Shown: positions 48,001-59,848 of the stretch, in pieces
Layout of the letters: the number at the start of each line of letters is the position of its first letter
How positions within the stretch are numbered: position 1 is the first letter of the stretch
From: Pristionchus mayeri
Lineage: Eukaryota > Nematoda > Chromadorea > Rhabditida > Neodiplogasteridae
Direction: 5' to 3'
Assembly: GCA_036245805.1 (NCBI GenBank)
Contig: BTRK01000005.1
Span: 28,129,469 to 28,193,468, forward strand
Length of the DNA stretch: 64,000 nt
The notes under the pieces: generated by a model
The model's input: the letters and a program-made list of their open reading frames with translations, nothing else
The model's database searches: none
What the model was told of the DNA's origin: nothing
Made by a program: the position numbers and the translations under genes

Positions 48001-50683
48001 AGGAAACGAGGGAAGACGAGTGATTGCTTTCGCCCATCGATACTTCAATGCCCCATCAGACACCCGATTCGACGGGGAGGGAGCAGGTACTGGGGGGAGA
48101 ACGGGAACTGTCGGAGAGTACTTTTGCATTCCTGCGATATACACGTGATAATACACAGAATCTTAATTAAATTTGTGAGAAGACCTTTATTGATGGACAC
48201 GGAGGGAATCCATTGGCAATACCTGTTATGATTTCTTTGGAGGGCTCTGGAAGGAGGGCAGTCTCACCTTCCTAGGCATGGCTGCTATTATGGATCCTCC
48301 AAGGTATTTCCGATTTCGAATTCATTTTCGAAACTACAAGTCTCAGACCCGAATCGGCGCAGGCCATCAAACAGTGTAAGGAGGCAGGCATCAAGGTAAG
48401 AGTCATCTAATCTTTGACTGTCTTTGATTTTTGATTTTAATCTTTTATTTTTTTTGTTTTTTTAAATTGGATTGTCAATCTAATATTTGATCCTTGATCT
48501 CTGCAGGTCTTCGTTATCACTGGCGACCATCCCACTACGGCGAAGGCCCTCGCTGTCCAGATCGGATTGATCTCGGGAAGAATAGACAACCCTAGTAAGG
48601 ATCATCTTTGATCTCTCACTTGCTGAGAAAAACCACTTCTCGATGGATGCTCAATAGGGTACTCTGCAGACAAGGACTGGACTGTGGTCACGGGTGATCA
48701 ATTGAACGAGTATGGTAAAGAGGAGTGGGACGCCCTTCTGAAGCATCGCTACATCGTATTCGCCAGGTTTCGTGACCCTCTCAATCGATAGCCTACAGTA
48801 CTCCTGCAGGACGAATCCCGAGCAGAAGATGACGATCGTGCAGGAGTGTCAGAAAAGGGACGAGACAGTGGCAGTGACTGGAGGAGGAGTGAACGACGCC
48901 CCCGCACTGGCTCACGCCAACATTGGCATCGCCATGGGAGTATCGGGTGGGACTTTTATGGACAGTCTCAGTGAAAGAGACACTATCTGAGTGCTCAGTA
49001 GTCTCTCCATACTTTCTCCCTATTCTCCATCTTATCTTTGACTTCTTCTCAGGCTCAGACATCGCCAAGCAGATTGCCGACATCGTTCTGCTCGACGACA
49101 ACTTCGCCACCATCGTCAGTGGAATCGAGGAAGGGAGACTACTCTTCGATAACCTCAGGTGAGAATATTGGAAAGCTGATGAACAAGTGATGATAAAAAT
49201 GGTTGATGAAATGCCTCTAGGAGTGAGCCTACGGTATCCCTCTTGCAGACTCTCTCTTGCCTACACATTCGCCCATCTGTGGCCGGAAGTCTTCCCCATC
49301 ATGCTCACTTATCTGGTGGGAGTGCCGAGAGGACTCTCGCAGATACAGGTTAGACGAAGAAGATACTCACAACAAGAATATTGCGCATTCAAATTTTAAT
49401 TTTTAATTTTTAATCACCATTACTCCAATCATACATGGCATTTTGCGTTGTAGTTGAGGTTTTGCAGAAACATTTACATAAAATTGCAGAACAATGTATC
49501 TTGAGTAAGGGAATACATGAATGTGATTCCAGATTCTCTCTATCGATCTCGCCTCTGAAATGCCTCCTGCCATCTCTCTCGCTTACGAACAACCCGAGAA
49601 GGACATCATGAAACGACCGCCCCGCAGCAGGAAAAGCAAAGTTGGAGATCTCCCCTTCCCCTTTCTGATCTTTGGTCTTTGAGTTGCTCTCTAAATCTCT
49701 TCTCTTCTATTCCTACATCGTGATGGGCTCTACGATGACCTGCGGATGCTTCCTAGCCTACATGAGTGTCTTCTGGTGAGATGATCTCTCATCTTCGTAG
49801 TTTGATCTTTGATCTCCCTCAGGTACCACGGCATCTTCCTCACTGACATCGTATTCACTGCTGAACAGTACTGGAAGGTCAGAGCATCTGTTTATGACAT
49901 GCGAAATGAAAATTGTTTAATTTCATAAGAAAATCGATAAATAAAGTATGAACCTATAAAACGACTATATCTCTCAGGAGGGTGCGGAGAACTTCACGAC
50001 AGCGAGTGGAAATCTCACTTTGAGTGAGGGAGACCAACTGAAGATCAAGGGAGAGGCTGCTGCTGCATGGCAGATCACACTCGTTCTCGCGCAGGTGGGA
50101 ACTTGATCTTTGATCTCTGAGCTCCTCTGAGAATCAATGGCAATTGCAAGGGGTAAAGGAAGAACGACTGATCTTTGATCTCTCAGGTCTTCCATTTGTA
50201 CAATTGCACGACTCGTCGCATTTCTATCTTCTCACACGGAATCGGAAACGTCATCTCAGTCTTCGCCAGTATCATCGAGGTGAAGGAGGGGAGAATCTTA
50301 CCGGCACTTCTTGGTATTTAGCCCACCCCCTCTCATTATCCAAACATGTGCCATCTTTACCTTTCTCCCCATTCTTCTAAGCTAAACTGCAGTAAAAACA
50401 AACAAGAGGGAGTGGAATCTTCTCCATTTCCTTCATTAAAGCGTTGGTCAGGTGCTCCTTCTGGTCACTTTCGTCTACACCTCCGGTCCCCAGTACATCC
50501 TCGAGATCTCTCCACCACCAGGTGAGATCAAAGATCAACTCGAGATCAAAGACCTTCCTTGCAGCACATGTGTGGGGTATTGCTCCCGTAGTCGGAGTGG
50601 TCATTCTGGTGTACAACGAAGTGCGGAAGTACATCATCCGGAACCATCCCTCATGGCCGATAGTCAAACTGATCAAGTGGTAG
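42063..50683 (+). CDS. Divergent Na+/K+-ATPase alpha-like P-type ATPase (P2C), catalytic motifs altered
   Basis: About 30 exons. The 5' end is uncertain: 42063 ([18 protein letters not shown]) or 42481. Clear parts in order: [17 protein letters not shown]1-TM2; the A-domain [13 protein letters not shown] and [22 protein letters not shown]4 region at 45335-45415; phosphorylation loop [20 protein letters not shown]-domain [20 protein letters not shown] and [12 protein letters not shown]; hinge [62 protein letters not shown]6 with [33 protein letters not shown]; a C-terminal TM bundle and [12 protein letters not shown] at 50683. The whole architecture is of the Na+/K+ pump, but TGES reads TGNE, PEGL reads PQGL, DKTGT reads DKSGT, TGDGVND reads TGGGVND and the TM6 DLGTD reads DLASE. 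The phosphorylated Asp is kept. Probably a non-pumping or altered paralogue at the plasma membrane. Confidence 0.85.
47637..47709 (-). tRNA. tRNA-Lys (anticodon CUU)
   Basis: The minus strand folds as a full cloverleaf of 73 nt: acceptor GCCCGGT with ATCGGGC, D arm GCTC-AGTCGGTA-GAGC, anticodon arm CCAGA-CTCTTAA-TCTGG with anticodon CTT, variable loop CTGTC, and T arm GCGGG-TTCGAGC-CCCGC. A-box and B-box (GGTTCGAGCCC-type) promoter elements are present. It lies antisense inside an intron of the P-type ATPase gene, between the exon ending at about 47600 and the one starting near 47776. No intron in the tRNA. Confidence 0.95.
49804..50536 (+). other. Cluster of intronic GATCTTTGATC motifs
   Basis: Exact copies of the 11-mer GATCTTTGATC or its complement lie at 49804, 50105, 50170 and 50526, each in a different intron or at an intron edge of the ATPase gene. 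Further exact copies lie at 44191 and 45420 in the same gene, at 2363 and 2928 in introns of the membrane protein gene, and at 52048 just past the TBP-like factor stop. Confidence 0.7.
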
Positions 50684-52068
50684 CATCCTCCCTCCTTGGT
50701 CTTTGACCTTTGTCTCACTCTCTTCCCTCTTAGGACTGAATCTCTGAACCAAAGACGCAGTGAGTTGACTAGTGATGACGCAAGTCTGCAGGACTCTTTT
50801 GTATTATTGTCTTTACTCCTTCCCTGTACATGTCTTTCAGTTCCCGTAGATCATAATATCCAATTATTCCCGCTCATCGCAAAATTGCCTAGAAGTTTTG
50901 ATGATCTGATTGCACGCCTTGCTCCACCTCATTTATGCCTTTTCTCTATTTCTACATTTTTGTTGCCTATTTGTAAATAAAATATTTTGCTCGTTGTATA
51001 CCAAGCCTTCTTCTAATCATAGCGGCAAAGCCCGGTTTTTTTCGGTAGAGCGCCCTGATATTTTTTGTATGAAAAAAAACGGCGAGTGAATGCACCAAAC
51101 AGAAAAAAGATTAAATGCATTCTGATCTGTGGCAAAACAACTGTTTTAATTTCGCGACATTTTTATCAGTTGCACTAGAGCAAAAATAGAAGTGAAGCAA
51201 GCTCATGCGAGAAATTAAACTCCGAGTGGAGTGTACTATTCTACTCAAAATCAGTATACAGACGAGTTGGGTAAAAAAGAGATTTCTTTCAGATTCACAA
51301 AAAATTTCAAACATGAATAGAAGCAACAAAAAAAAAGAAAAAGAGGAGATGGGCAAACTACGAATGGATAACATAATGAGAATTACTGTAGTCGGCCGAT
51401 CGTCCACTGATATTCAGCCGTAAACAAAGAAAAACTAACACATCAGGTCAGTTGAGAAAAAGGAAGAGCATACGAGAATTCTACTCGAAACGGGGATATT
51501 GTAGCCGATGGATGTAATGAATAGTATCATTATTGGATCAAGTATGAGGCCAGAGTCAATAATTCACGAGTATATTGATGGTTTGAAAGGGAAAGTCGTT
51601 AGAGATCGCGAGAGATGATAGGAGAGGGGCAAAGAGAACGAGGAACAGAGTACCATAAGGGATCATAAACGATAGAACAAGTGAAAGATATCAATGGGTG
51701 CTCGTAGTTAATCAGATTATATGTTACCAGGGGGAAGCAACTCCTGTTTTTCGTATTTTTCTTTAGCAAGACTCTGCAAGTTACTGTAAGCGCGCTAATT
51801 ACGATGTGTCGTCATGGCTATGATAGAAGGGAGAAAGAAATAGAGGCGAGAAGCAAAAGAGGTAAAAATATATTGAGGGATGAGCTACCGTAAGCAGCTT
51901 GTATCAATCAGCGGACTGCTTTCTATAGACTAGTTACGACGAGAAGAATAGATTAGAGGGAAAGGGAAACAACAATACAATATCACAATAAAGGACTACG
52001 AAATTTGAATGGAAATAACAAACTAAGCAAAAAGGGGATAGTTGAGAGATCAAAGATCACTTCTCCTC
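50684..52068. other. Convergent intergenic region
   Basis: The 3' ends of the ATPase gene (plus) and the TBP-like factor gene (minus) face each other here. An AATAAA at about 50976-50985 fits the ATPase polyadenylation site. Otherwise I see no exon, RNA gene or repeat. Confidence 0.45.
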
Positions 52069-55000
52069 TTAGTAATCGGTGTCATAAATATCATCATCAT
52101 CTTCCTCATCCGAGAAGACGACTCGACCACCCATCACTCCCGAGTCCACACGAGCCATCTTCGAATGGGGATGACCGTAGCCAGAAGAACTGCAAGAAGA
52201 AACATCGTTGATGGACAGGTGATTGGAAGGATGCAGACACAGGAATAGAGCAATTATTGTTTCACTCTCATGCTTTATAATAAAGTTAGTTCTTTTCAGT
52301 TATGTGGAAAAACTAGTCGTATTAAATTGTGAATTCAGTAATGGGTCAACGCCTAATTATCTTTGGGTATATTGAATAGATGGACTGACAATCGTGCGTT
52401 CTCCCTCTTCATCGTGGTCGCTTCTCTCTTTCTCTTCCCTGCCGCCGTCAATTCGCCCTGCAGAGAGATGGAGTAGGTAATTGAAGGAAGTGAATTCAAG
52501 AAAAATAGGAGCACTTATAGCTTCCGATTACCTCAAGTTTATGGAAACCCAGTGCTGTCTCGTCACATAGATTCTTATATAATCAAAAGCGGTAGTTTCT
52601 AATAAGCTAATAGGCTTTGGAGTGAAATTAATGAAACAAAGGGAAAATGCGAATGAGGGGAGAAGCAGACCTTGGCTCTCGGAGGGCACTTGTACTTGAG
52701 GAGGATGGGGTAGAGACGCTCGATCACCGTAAACACGTCCGCCTCCGATTGAGCTGCAAGAAACAAATATTATAATGTATATATGACTTCTGCTCTAATG
52801 GCGATATTGAATAATTAACACAGAAAATAGATTTCCATCAATACGAAGCAGATTCCTTTGCTCTCTTTCTCGCTCACCTCCAGTGACAGTGACCGATCCC
52901 GTGGTGTGGATACGGAGTGTCGCCTTCGGCTCCTTGTTCCTCCACACGAGACCCACGGACAACTCTGGCTCGTACTGAGACTCCGCAGGGTACTCACGAG
53001 CCACCTGCATTTACACTATTTCAGCATGCCAATCACAAAAAAACTTTTAAATATTGATTTTATAAGGTAAAAAAGGAGTAAAGCCTGTCAGCATGTTTTT
53101 AAAACATTTATCAATCACGTATTCATCAATTGATCAATAATCAACGAACCTCCTCAATCTTGATTCCGAAGGGCATCTTGCATGTTGCGAGCACGTTGCA
53201 CACACGGTAGTTCCGTATCCGCACCTGCAAACGAAAATGGATATATTCATTTGTTTTAAATGTTGGCCAAAAAATTTAGAACAAATGACTTGACACAAGT
53301 TTTAACGGACTGGCTGATACCTCGAACAAACGGGTTAAATATTCAAATTCATTTTTTACAATAACAATTCAAGTCAAGTGGTTTGTACAAGCCGGTTTAA
53401 AAGAAAGGTTCTGCTTACCTCCTCTCTCAGTTTGTTCATGGCCCTCTGGACATTCCTCGCGATTCGACGAGCAGCAGTCATGCACTCCTCCTCACTGCAA
53501 TCGAGCATCCATTAGGAACTGGAGACGCATTATTTTCATCCAGCGAATGCTATATATCTTCAGTTTCAATTGCAAAATTCGAATCACTATAAGAAAATTC
53601 TGTAAATAGACACTTGTTAAGTTGAATTTTTTTGGCTCTAACAAATATCGATAAATTGCTCGTACAAGTAGCTGAGATGAACGTGAGATAATCTGGCGTA
53701 CCTCCTGCATCCCACGATGTACACCTTGCCCGACGAGTAGATTTTCACGTAGCAATTCGGATCGCGCTTCTGCTTCAGCAGCACCTGTCAAGATATGTGT
53801 TTCCAATCACGATCACGTGCTTGACGAAAACTTCTCAGCATTCTAGGAAATGTGGAGAGAAGCAATATAATTCTCTGTACATGAGATACAAATATTGTCG
53901 GGCATAATGATGCAGATAATTGAGTATCAACGCATAATAAGAGCAAATGGAAGTTGAAACGTACTCCTCGTCCCTTATCGTAGGTGACGTTGTTAGTATT
54001 CTGGGCGAGAGTCTTCAGATCGATGTGCATTGGTAGCGAATAATTGCAGACGACGTTACGAATCTAGAAAACACGAGATATCAAAACCAACCAACCAATT
54101 TGAATTGATTTCGAAACAAATTAAACCCTAATTAAAATATGAAATTTTGCAATATCTTATTTTCCGCCTCCACATGAAGTAACTTGAATGGTACCTGAAC
54201 ATCGATGTCGTTCACGGTCCCGTACACGGCGTAGTCATCCTCCACCTTATACTCCTGGACGATCTCCACTTGCTGAGGAACCACCGGCATCTGACAGGAA
54301 TACTCTCGATTAATGAAGGCTATCTTTCGCATTTAAATCAATTAAGAGCAGCCATATAACTATAATCTCTCATTGGAATACTCGTGCGAGAAATATTGTT
54401 CATAAATATGCGGTTTTTCATGGGGAAATAAACTCACGGGCTCGGGTGTAGGCTCACGGAGGGGAACGTTCAGTGAGAGATTTGAGTTGGACGAACTACC
54501 TGCAACTACTTTGATGACTGCATTACCGCGAAACGGTAAACTTCTAACGTCTTAAATATAGTAGATATATCGGGACGGCCCATTCGATTGCCATGGAAAA
54601 AAATAACCTAAACATAAAACAAAAAATGGAATTGTTGGTTTTTTCTTTTTTTTCTTATTTATCTCTTGGTGATAAACCTTTGCGTTTACTCACATCCGCG
54701 CCCTCCACACAACGGATACCAAGGGCCATGGGCATAACAGGAATGAACGTACCCGCGACGTATCCCATTCCGATAGTCCTCACAGGCTGTCTCACTTGGG
54801 CCCCGTACCCGAGAGAAGCCCCGGTTCGCATAGAGGGTATCACTGGACGGAGAACTACAGCTGCAATGAGGGATGATTATAGGTGAAAGAGGCAGTAGAA
54901 TACTGTGATAACAAACCTAACCCGATTCATCACAGCGTTCAGTCAAAAAAGAGGATGTTACAACAAAAAACAAATTACTGTCTCCAAAGTGTATATTTTT

Positions 55001-55733
55001 CAACCTTTGAATGGGTCAAAATCCTCACGTGCTGTGGGTCTGGGCGCGGCGTAGTTGTGCTGGTCGACATACGCTGGCTGCTGACGTTGTTGATGCTGCT
55101 GCACCATCTGAGGACGCGACTGGTGCTGCTGCACATTCTGGGGACGCGACTGGTAGTATTGCTGCTGCTGCATCGGATGGGCACGCGACTGGTGCTGCGG
55201 CTGCTGTTGGGACTGGTGTCGGGGCTGCTGCACGGGCTGGTGCTTCTGTTCGGGCAGCGAGGGTGTCTCTCTCTTGACGACAGTGCTCGAAGTGGCGACG
55301 GCGGTCTGTGTGGGGATCGAGGGAGACGAGGTAGAGGGGGCCGCGGCCGTGGGAGTGGGGGAGGCAGCCGCAGGCTCCACTGGCGCCTGACAAGGACCAC
55401 CAATACTATCTCGGTTAACATTTGTGATCATTTCGACGAAATTTCGTGATATGTGAGCTTACTTGCGATGCGGCCGCGGGTTTGAGCATCGGTTTGGAAT
55501 AGCCCAACCCACCCAGTTTGGGCATCACCGCGAACTTGCGACCAGTCGCGGACGTAGCCGCTTCTGAAATTATTATCGATTGATTCCAGCCCAAAACCGT
55601 CTTTGTTAGACAATCCACTTGCTCCCCGATCACCAAAAGGGATCCCTCTCGAGAGTGCATGAAAGTGACCTTGACTGGAGCCGGTCGTGCCATTCGGTGC
55701 CTTCGGATTGTACGCGCCGTAGACGAAGCTCAT
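52069..55733 (-). CDS. tlf-1: TBP-like factor (TLF/TRF2)
   Basis: The start at 55733 gives MSFVYGAYNPKAPNG. A Gln/Pro/Ser-rich N-terminal region follows, with a long exon (about 55005-55388) full of QQ-rich sequence (QQQPQHQS, MQQQQYYQS). The saddle-shaped core is in six exons from about 54060: IRNVVCNYSLPMHIDLKTLA, TNNVTYDKGRG, KRDPNCYVKIYSSGKVYIVG, SEEECMTAARRIARNVQRAM, VCNVLATCKMPFGIKIEEVA, SQYEPELSVGLVWR, ATLRIHTTGSVTVTGA and VFTVIERLYPILLKY. The order and spacing are of the TBP fold, and the ATCKMPFGIKI and YEPEL-plus-TTGSVTVTG forms fit TLF better than canonical TBP, whose DNA-contacting phenylalanines are lacking. The C-terminus is an acidic tail, FSDEEDDDDIYDTDY. TLF is a nuclear general transcription factor working with TFIIA at TATA-less promoters. 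It shares a 640-bp upstream region with the divergent glycosyltransferase gene. Confidence 0.8.
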
Positions 55734-56370
55734 CTCGGAAGGACACACTGAGACGTCGCCAATAATCCCCCTCTAAACACACCAATAGCGAGAAATCGCA
55801 ATGGTCTAGACACATTTCGCAACTCTCTCAAACAAGCTCACTGAATTCACTGAAATGGAAACTGGGACTCACGCTAGGTTTTTTCCCGTCGTAGAGGTCG
55901 CACACCAGCTACGACACTGAAAAATAAAGGGAAATATTAATTGTTAAACACGGATTGTCTTTCAACATAATTAATGTTAGTTTCGGCATGATATCGAGAA
56001 ATGGGAATCTCCCAGCCGCTCTACGTGTGCCCATTCCGTGAACCATTAATTATGGACTGTTTCCACACAAAAAATATCACTCAGTAGTCATTAGATTCGA
56101 TAAAAACATACAAAAAGCAGCAGAAGAGATCGCGGAGGCTCGAATGAAAAGGCAATCCACAGTATTTATAAGTAGGCCCAAGTATTTCCGCACAGGAATT
56201 CACGAAAAATTGCGGCAGAATGCGGCAGTTTAAATTATTTCAGTAGAATGTTCTAGAAGTATTGCTTTTATCGATTTTTGTTTTGATTATTTTCTTTGTT
56301 TGTTATTGTTGTTGTGCACAAAATGCGCGCATTTCAGGTGCGCTACTCCTATTGGTTGTGATGCTGCTCT
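55734..56370. promoter_or_regulatory. Divergent promoter region between TLF and glycosyltransferase genes
   Basis: About 640 bp separates the two start codons, which point away from each other, so both promoters must lie here unless distant 5' exons exist. I see no clear TATA box at either side. An AT-rich stretch at 56240-56320 and a TTGTTATTGTTGTTG run are the only visible features. Confidence 0.5.
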
Positions 56371-59115
56371 ATGACTAGCCAAATTGATGTTGTGGGTTAA
56401 AGTATATTTTACCTTTACTTTCGAAGAATTTCTAGAGGTTGTTCTTTTATACGTTGTTCACTTTCTTCAGTCGTGTGTGATTCCAGTCAAGAATGGAGGT
56501 GTCTATCTCATCGAGTGTCTGGATTCTCTTCTAAACCAGAGCTTCAATGGTTCATACGAGGTGACTGAACAATTTGATCAACTTCCAGCGACTGAATTTT
56601 TCGAATTCAGATCTGCGTGTATGACGATGGAAGCACAGATGAAACGTGGGATATTATAGTGAAATATGTGGAGCTGTTCAAGGCAGCAGGGATCGAGCTT
56701 AAGGCCGTGAGGGGAATGACTTCAGGAGGTTGGCTTTTCTCCTTCAACTAGAGGACGATGAAATGTCCTTAATTATTTACTATTATCTCAATATATTTCT
56801 TGGCATGTATTAACTTTAGTAAGCAAGCTTAGAATCATCCAAATCACGCATTCTAGTTAACAGGCGTTAAGAAACATATTTAGCTTTTGTGTGTGGGCTC
56901 GCTAATTGTGTTTTATATATGGCCTGATAACCACGCAATTTTTTCCGCTCTCTTTTTGTTGTGATTTAGCAACCAATCACTTTGAAATCGAGAAAACAAA
57001 AACTCAGGGCGGTTTAAACTATTTCAATTTTTAAATATTTCCTAGCATTTGCAAAAAATAAGAAAATGTTATAGAGTACAACCAGCGCTAGAATCTAGAA
57101 TGGCAAAGCATAATACGGTATTTGGAGTGAATTAAAAACATACACTTGTACAAGTCGCTTACAAAAAAGCGGATGAATTTATTTTGCCAACTATTTGCTC
57201 TCTGCTCACACCGGATACGAAATCGCGGGCAGAGGCGAGAGAGCGAAAAGAATAGTGCATTAACGCTTCCGTTGGGAAAAGTCGTTATGGCGAGCCTATT
57301 TTACGGTCCCAGCGGTCTTGGTAACGTTGCGTTTGAACCACTGTTCATATTCTTGAAAGCAGGTGTTGGATTCGCGAAGAATCGAGCAGCATCTCTGGCT
57401 GAGGGGCGATTCCTCTGTTTCTGTGATGCAGACGATGTTAGCGATCGACATCGACTTCAGCTTTCTTTCAAGTAAATTTTTTAAAAGTAATTCCTCAGCC
57501 TTATTTATCGAAATGAAAGTTGTACTATTTCATTTTTTTAAAGATCGTGTCTGTCTCTCAAGGATCCTCGCTGTGCATTTGTCGGTACTCAATGTATTCG
57601 TCTTCCCGCGGGATCCACTGAGAGATTCGTCCGATGGGCCAATGAAATGACTGAGGAGAAACTGTACGAGCAGGTATCAACTTAATATTACCTGCGTTGG
57701 TTAGTAAATATAAGTAAAAATATTTTGAAGATCTTTACCTCTCACGGACCTACTCTTCTAACCCCAACATGGTTTGTGGCCCGCGATCTGTATGAAAGAG
57801 CTGGTAGATTCAACGAGGAGCACGTGAAGGGATACTCAGAGGATCTCGACTTCTACTACAGGGCAATCGACGCAGGAGCTATTCTGTGCAAGGTGAGATG
57901 AAATTGGATTCGGTATTATATGGGACAGATTGACAGATTGCGAGTCCTCTTTTGATCTACCGATATCACCCTGGCTGCGAGACTCTCTCCGTCTCTGAGA
58001 AAACGATCTGGACGATGAGGTTGGCAGAGGTAGAGCATAGAATGTGGAATCGAAAGCTAAGTTTGCAATTAAAGGCTGAGAAGAGGAAACTGTGCGACTG
58101 GAGTAACTTTACTATTTGGAGTGCTGGAAAGCAGGGCAAGTTGCTCTACAAGTGGGTTTGTCGTTTCCTCTTTTCCTCCGATCGTTGGTGAATTATACAA
58201 ATGAAGTTGATGATTAACCCAATGAGGGGAGATATGGGTCATATTGTGGGTTCAAGGTTTCCATTGCGTTAATCGTCGCCGATCCCTGCTAGGTCAGAAT
58301 GACTCGTCCAGGGGGGTCAAACGACGAGAAATGAGGGGTCAAATCTCCTCTCCAGGGAGGTCAGAATGAGCGTTTTGAGGGGTCTGGAGAGGGGGTCAAA
58401 TCGAGCTCGAAGAGGGGGAAATGTAGTCAAATGAGGTCCCCCAATATCAGCGTGTTCTGAGTGAAACATAGTTGATGATTTTCGAAATTAGCAATTTTGC
58501 AGTTGGGGTTCACTTTATCAATATTTCATAGAAGGACATTTTCACACAAAATCAATTATGTTTCACTCAGAACACGCTGATATTCGGGACCTCATTTGAC
58601 TACATTTCCCCCCTCTCCGAGCTCGATTTGATCCCCTCTCCAGATCCCTCAAAACGCTCATTCTGACCCCCCTGGAGGGGAGATTTGACCCCTCATTTCT
58701 CGTCGTTTGACCCCCCCCCCCCCTGGACGAGCCATTCTGACCTAGCAATGAGGGGGATCGGCGACGATAAACGCACCATTAAACTATTTCTGACTATGGA
58801 GTATATTTCTCGTCAGGTGTCTATCGGCCTTATCGAAGGCAAAAGTGCGGGCCTTCTGTGATGTTGACGAGCGGAAGATCGGACGGGGCATCCACGAAGA
58901 ATACGATGAAAAGGAGCGGAGAGTAACTGCAAGGATACCCATCGTAGGCATACGGTAGGTCGATTAGAACTGCGAGTCGTCATTCCATTCATTGCAGGAA
59001 CGCTCATCCGCCTTTTATTATCTGCGTGAAGCAGGATCTAACGGGTGGCGATCTAGAAAGATTCATCGCCGAGAAGAAGCTGCGAGAGGGCGTGGATTAC
59101 ATCCATTTCGGGTAA
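56371..59115 (+). CDS. GT2-family glycosyltransferase, B3GNTL1-like (queuosine-tRNA galactosyltransferase family)
   Basis: The ATG at 56371 gives MTSQID, joined in phase 0 to SCVIPVKNGGVYLIECLDSL, the nucleotide-sugar-binding start of a GT-A fold. Next exons: ICVYDDGSTDETWDIIVKYV; VGFAKNRAASLAEGRFLCF ending CDADD, the metal-binding DxD; DPRCAFVGTQCIRLPAGSTE; PTLLTPTWFVARDLYERAGR with SEDLDFYYRAIDAGAILCK; SPLLIYRYHPGCETLSVSEK; and C-terminal exons VRAFCDVDERKIGRGIHEEY and IIVKQDLTGGDLE-type sequence (CVKQDLTGGDLERFIAEKKL) ending YIHFG at 59115. There is no signal peptide or membrane anchor, so it should act in the cytosol. Human B3GNTL1 has been identified as the enzyme that adds galactose to queuosine of tRNA-Tyr; orthology here is inferred from order and motifs. 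The intron at about 58155-58815 holds a foldback. Confidence 0.8.
58263..58782. repeat. Foldback of about 0.5 kb in a glycosyltransferase intron
   Basis: The left arm (58263 to about 58480) and right arm (about 58555-58782) are inverted copies: AATCGTCGCCGATCCCTGCT at 58271 is mirrored near 58760, and ATCAGCGTGTTCTGAGTGAA at 58447 is mirrored by TTCACTCAGAACACGCTGAT at 58562. The arms carry runs of G or C interrupting GGTCAAA and GGTCAGAATG units. The short frame on the minus strand here is a by-product. Confidence 0.8.
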
Positions 59116-59848
59116 ATTATCGATTGATCTTTCCACATTTTTCGGGTTGTCAATTGATAAACTGGCTGATCTGTCATCATTTCGTGCTGCGAAGAGACGC
59201 TTGCCGTGTGCGTCAGCCTCTTGGCTTATCTCGTGTCTCTCGTATATAATATGTCGCGGGTTTATGATTTTCTGCGGTATATGTTTGTCGTGTTCTCTCA
59301 ATGTGATGGAAGGAAGCGCTGCTTTGAGTTGTGATGACGTGCAAAGAAGAAGGAAAAGAAGGTGGGGGGAAGGGAGGGATTCCCTTCGCTCGTCTTTAGT
59401 AATCGAGAGTGACTTACGGTGGTTAGCGGGAAGGAAGGGAGCGCGCCAGTGAGAGAGGGAACAGAGAAATAGAAGAGAAATCTCTCGTCCTTCCATCGAG
59501 ATGGTAGAGACGTCGTCTGGAGAAAATGCCCTGATCGATGAGCGCATTTTGTTTATCTCTGCGCCCTAATTGCTCAAGATCAGAATTGGTTTTGGTAACT
59601 CGGACTTCGGAATAGTCGTAACTGGCCTTTCTACATTTGCATTCATTGTGTGTTCGTGTAAATGGAGCAGCTTGAGTTCACTGGTGTGGAATTGCTTACT
59701 TTCCGTTTGAAGAGGCAATGCGGAGAAAGGAAGTAGGCTAGGGTTCGCGCACATTCTTAGCTTTCGTCGATAAAGTATGCAGAAATGCTTATTTTTTGAT
59801 TGCATCGTGTTATTTAAAAGGAATCGTCCTAATATCAGGTAATCAACG
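59116..59848. other. Intergenic between glycosyltransferase and inositol monophosphatase genes
   Basis: Both flanking genes are on the plus strand with a gap of about 730 bp, too wide for a typical nematode operon spacer. No exon with splice support is seen; a long minus-strand frame (59053-59547) overlaps the real last exon and is taken as chance. Confidence 0.4.

Noticed and set aside
47488..48156. 222-residue minus-strand frame with an [23 protein letters not shown] stretch
   Set aside because: That stretch is the translation of a tRNA gene, a known false protein; the rest is antisense to ATPase exons.
54883..55449. Long plus-strand and alternative minus-strand frames over the Gln-rich exon
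   Set aside because: CAG/CTG-rich repeats leave all frames open; the QQ-rich minus-strand frame joins in phase to TLF exons.
59053..59547. 164-residue minus-strand frame
   Set aside because: Overlaps the well-supported last exon of the glycosyltransferase and has low-complexity, unstructured composition.
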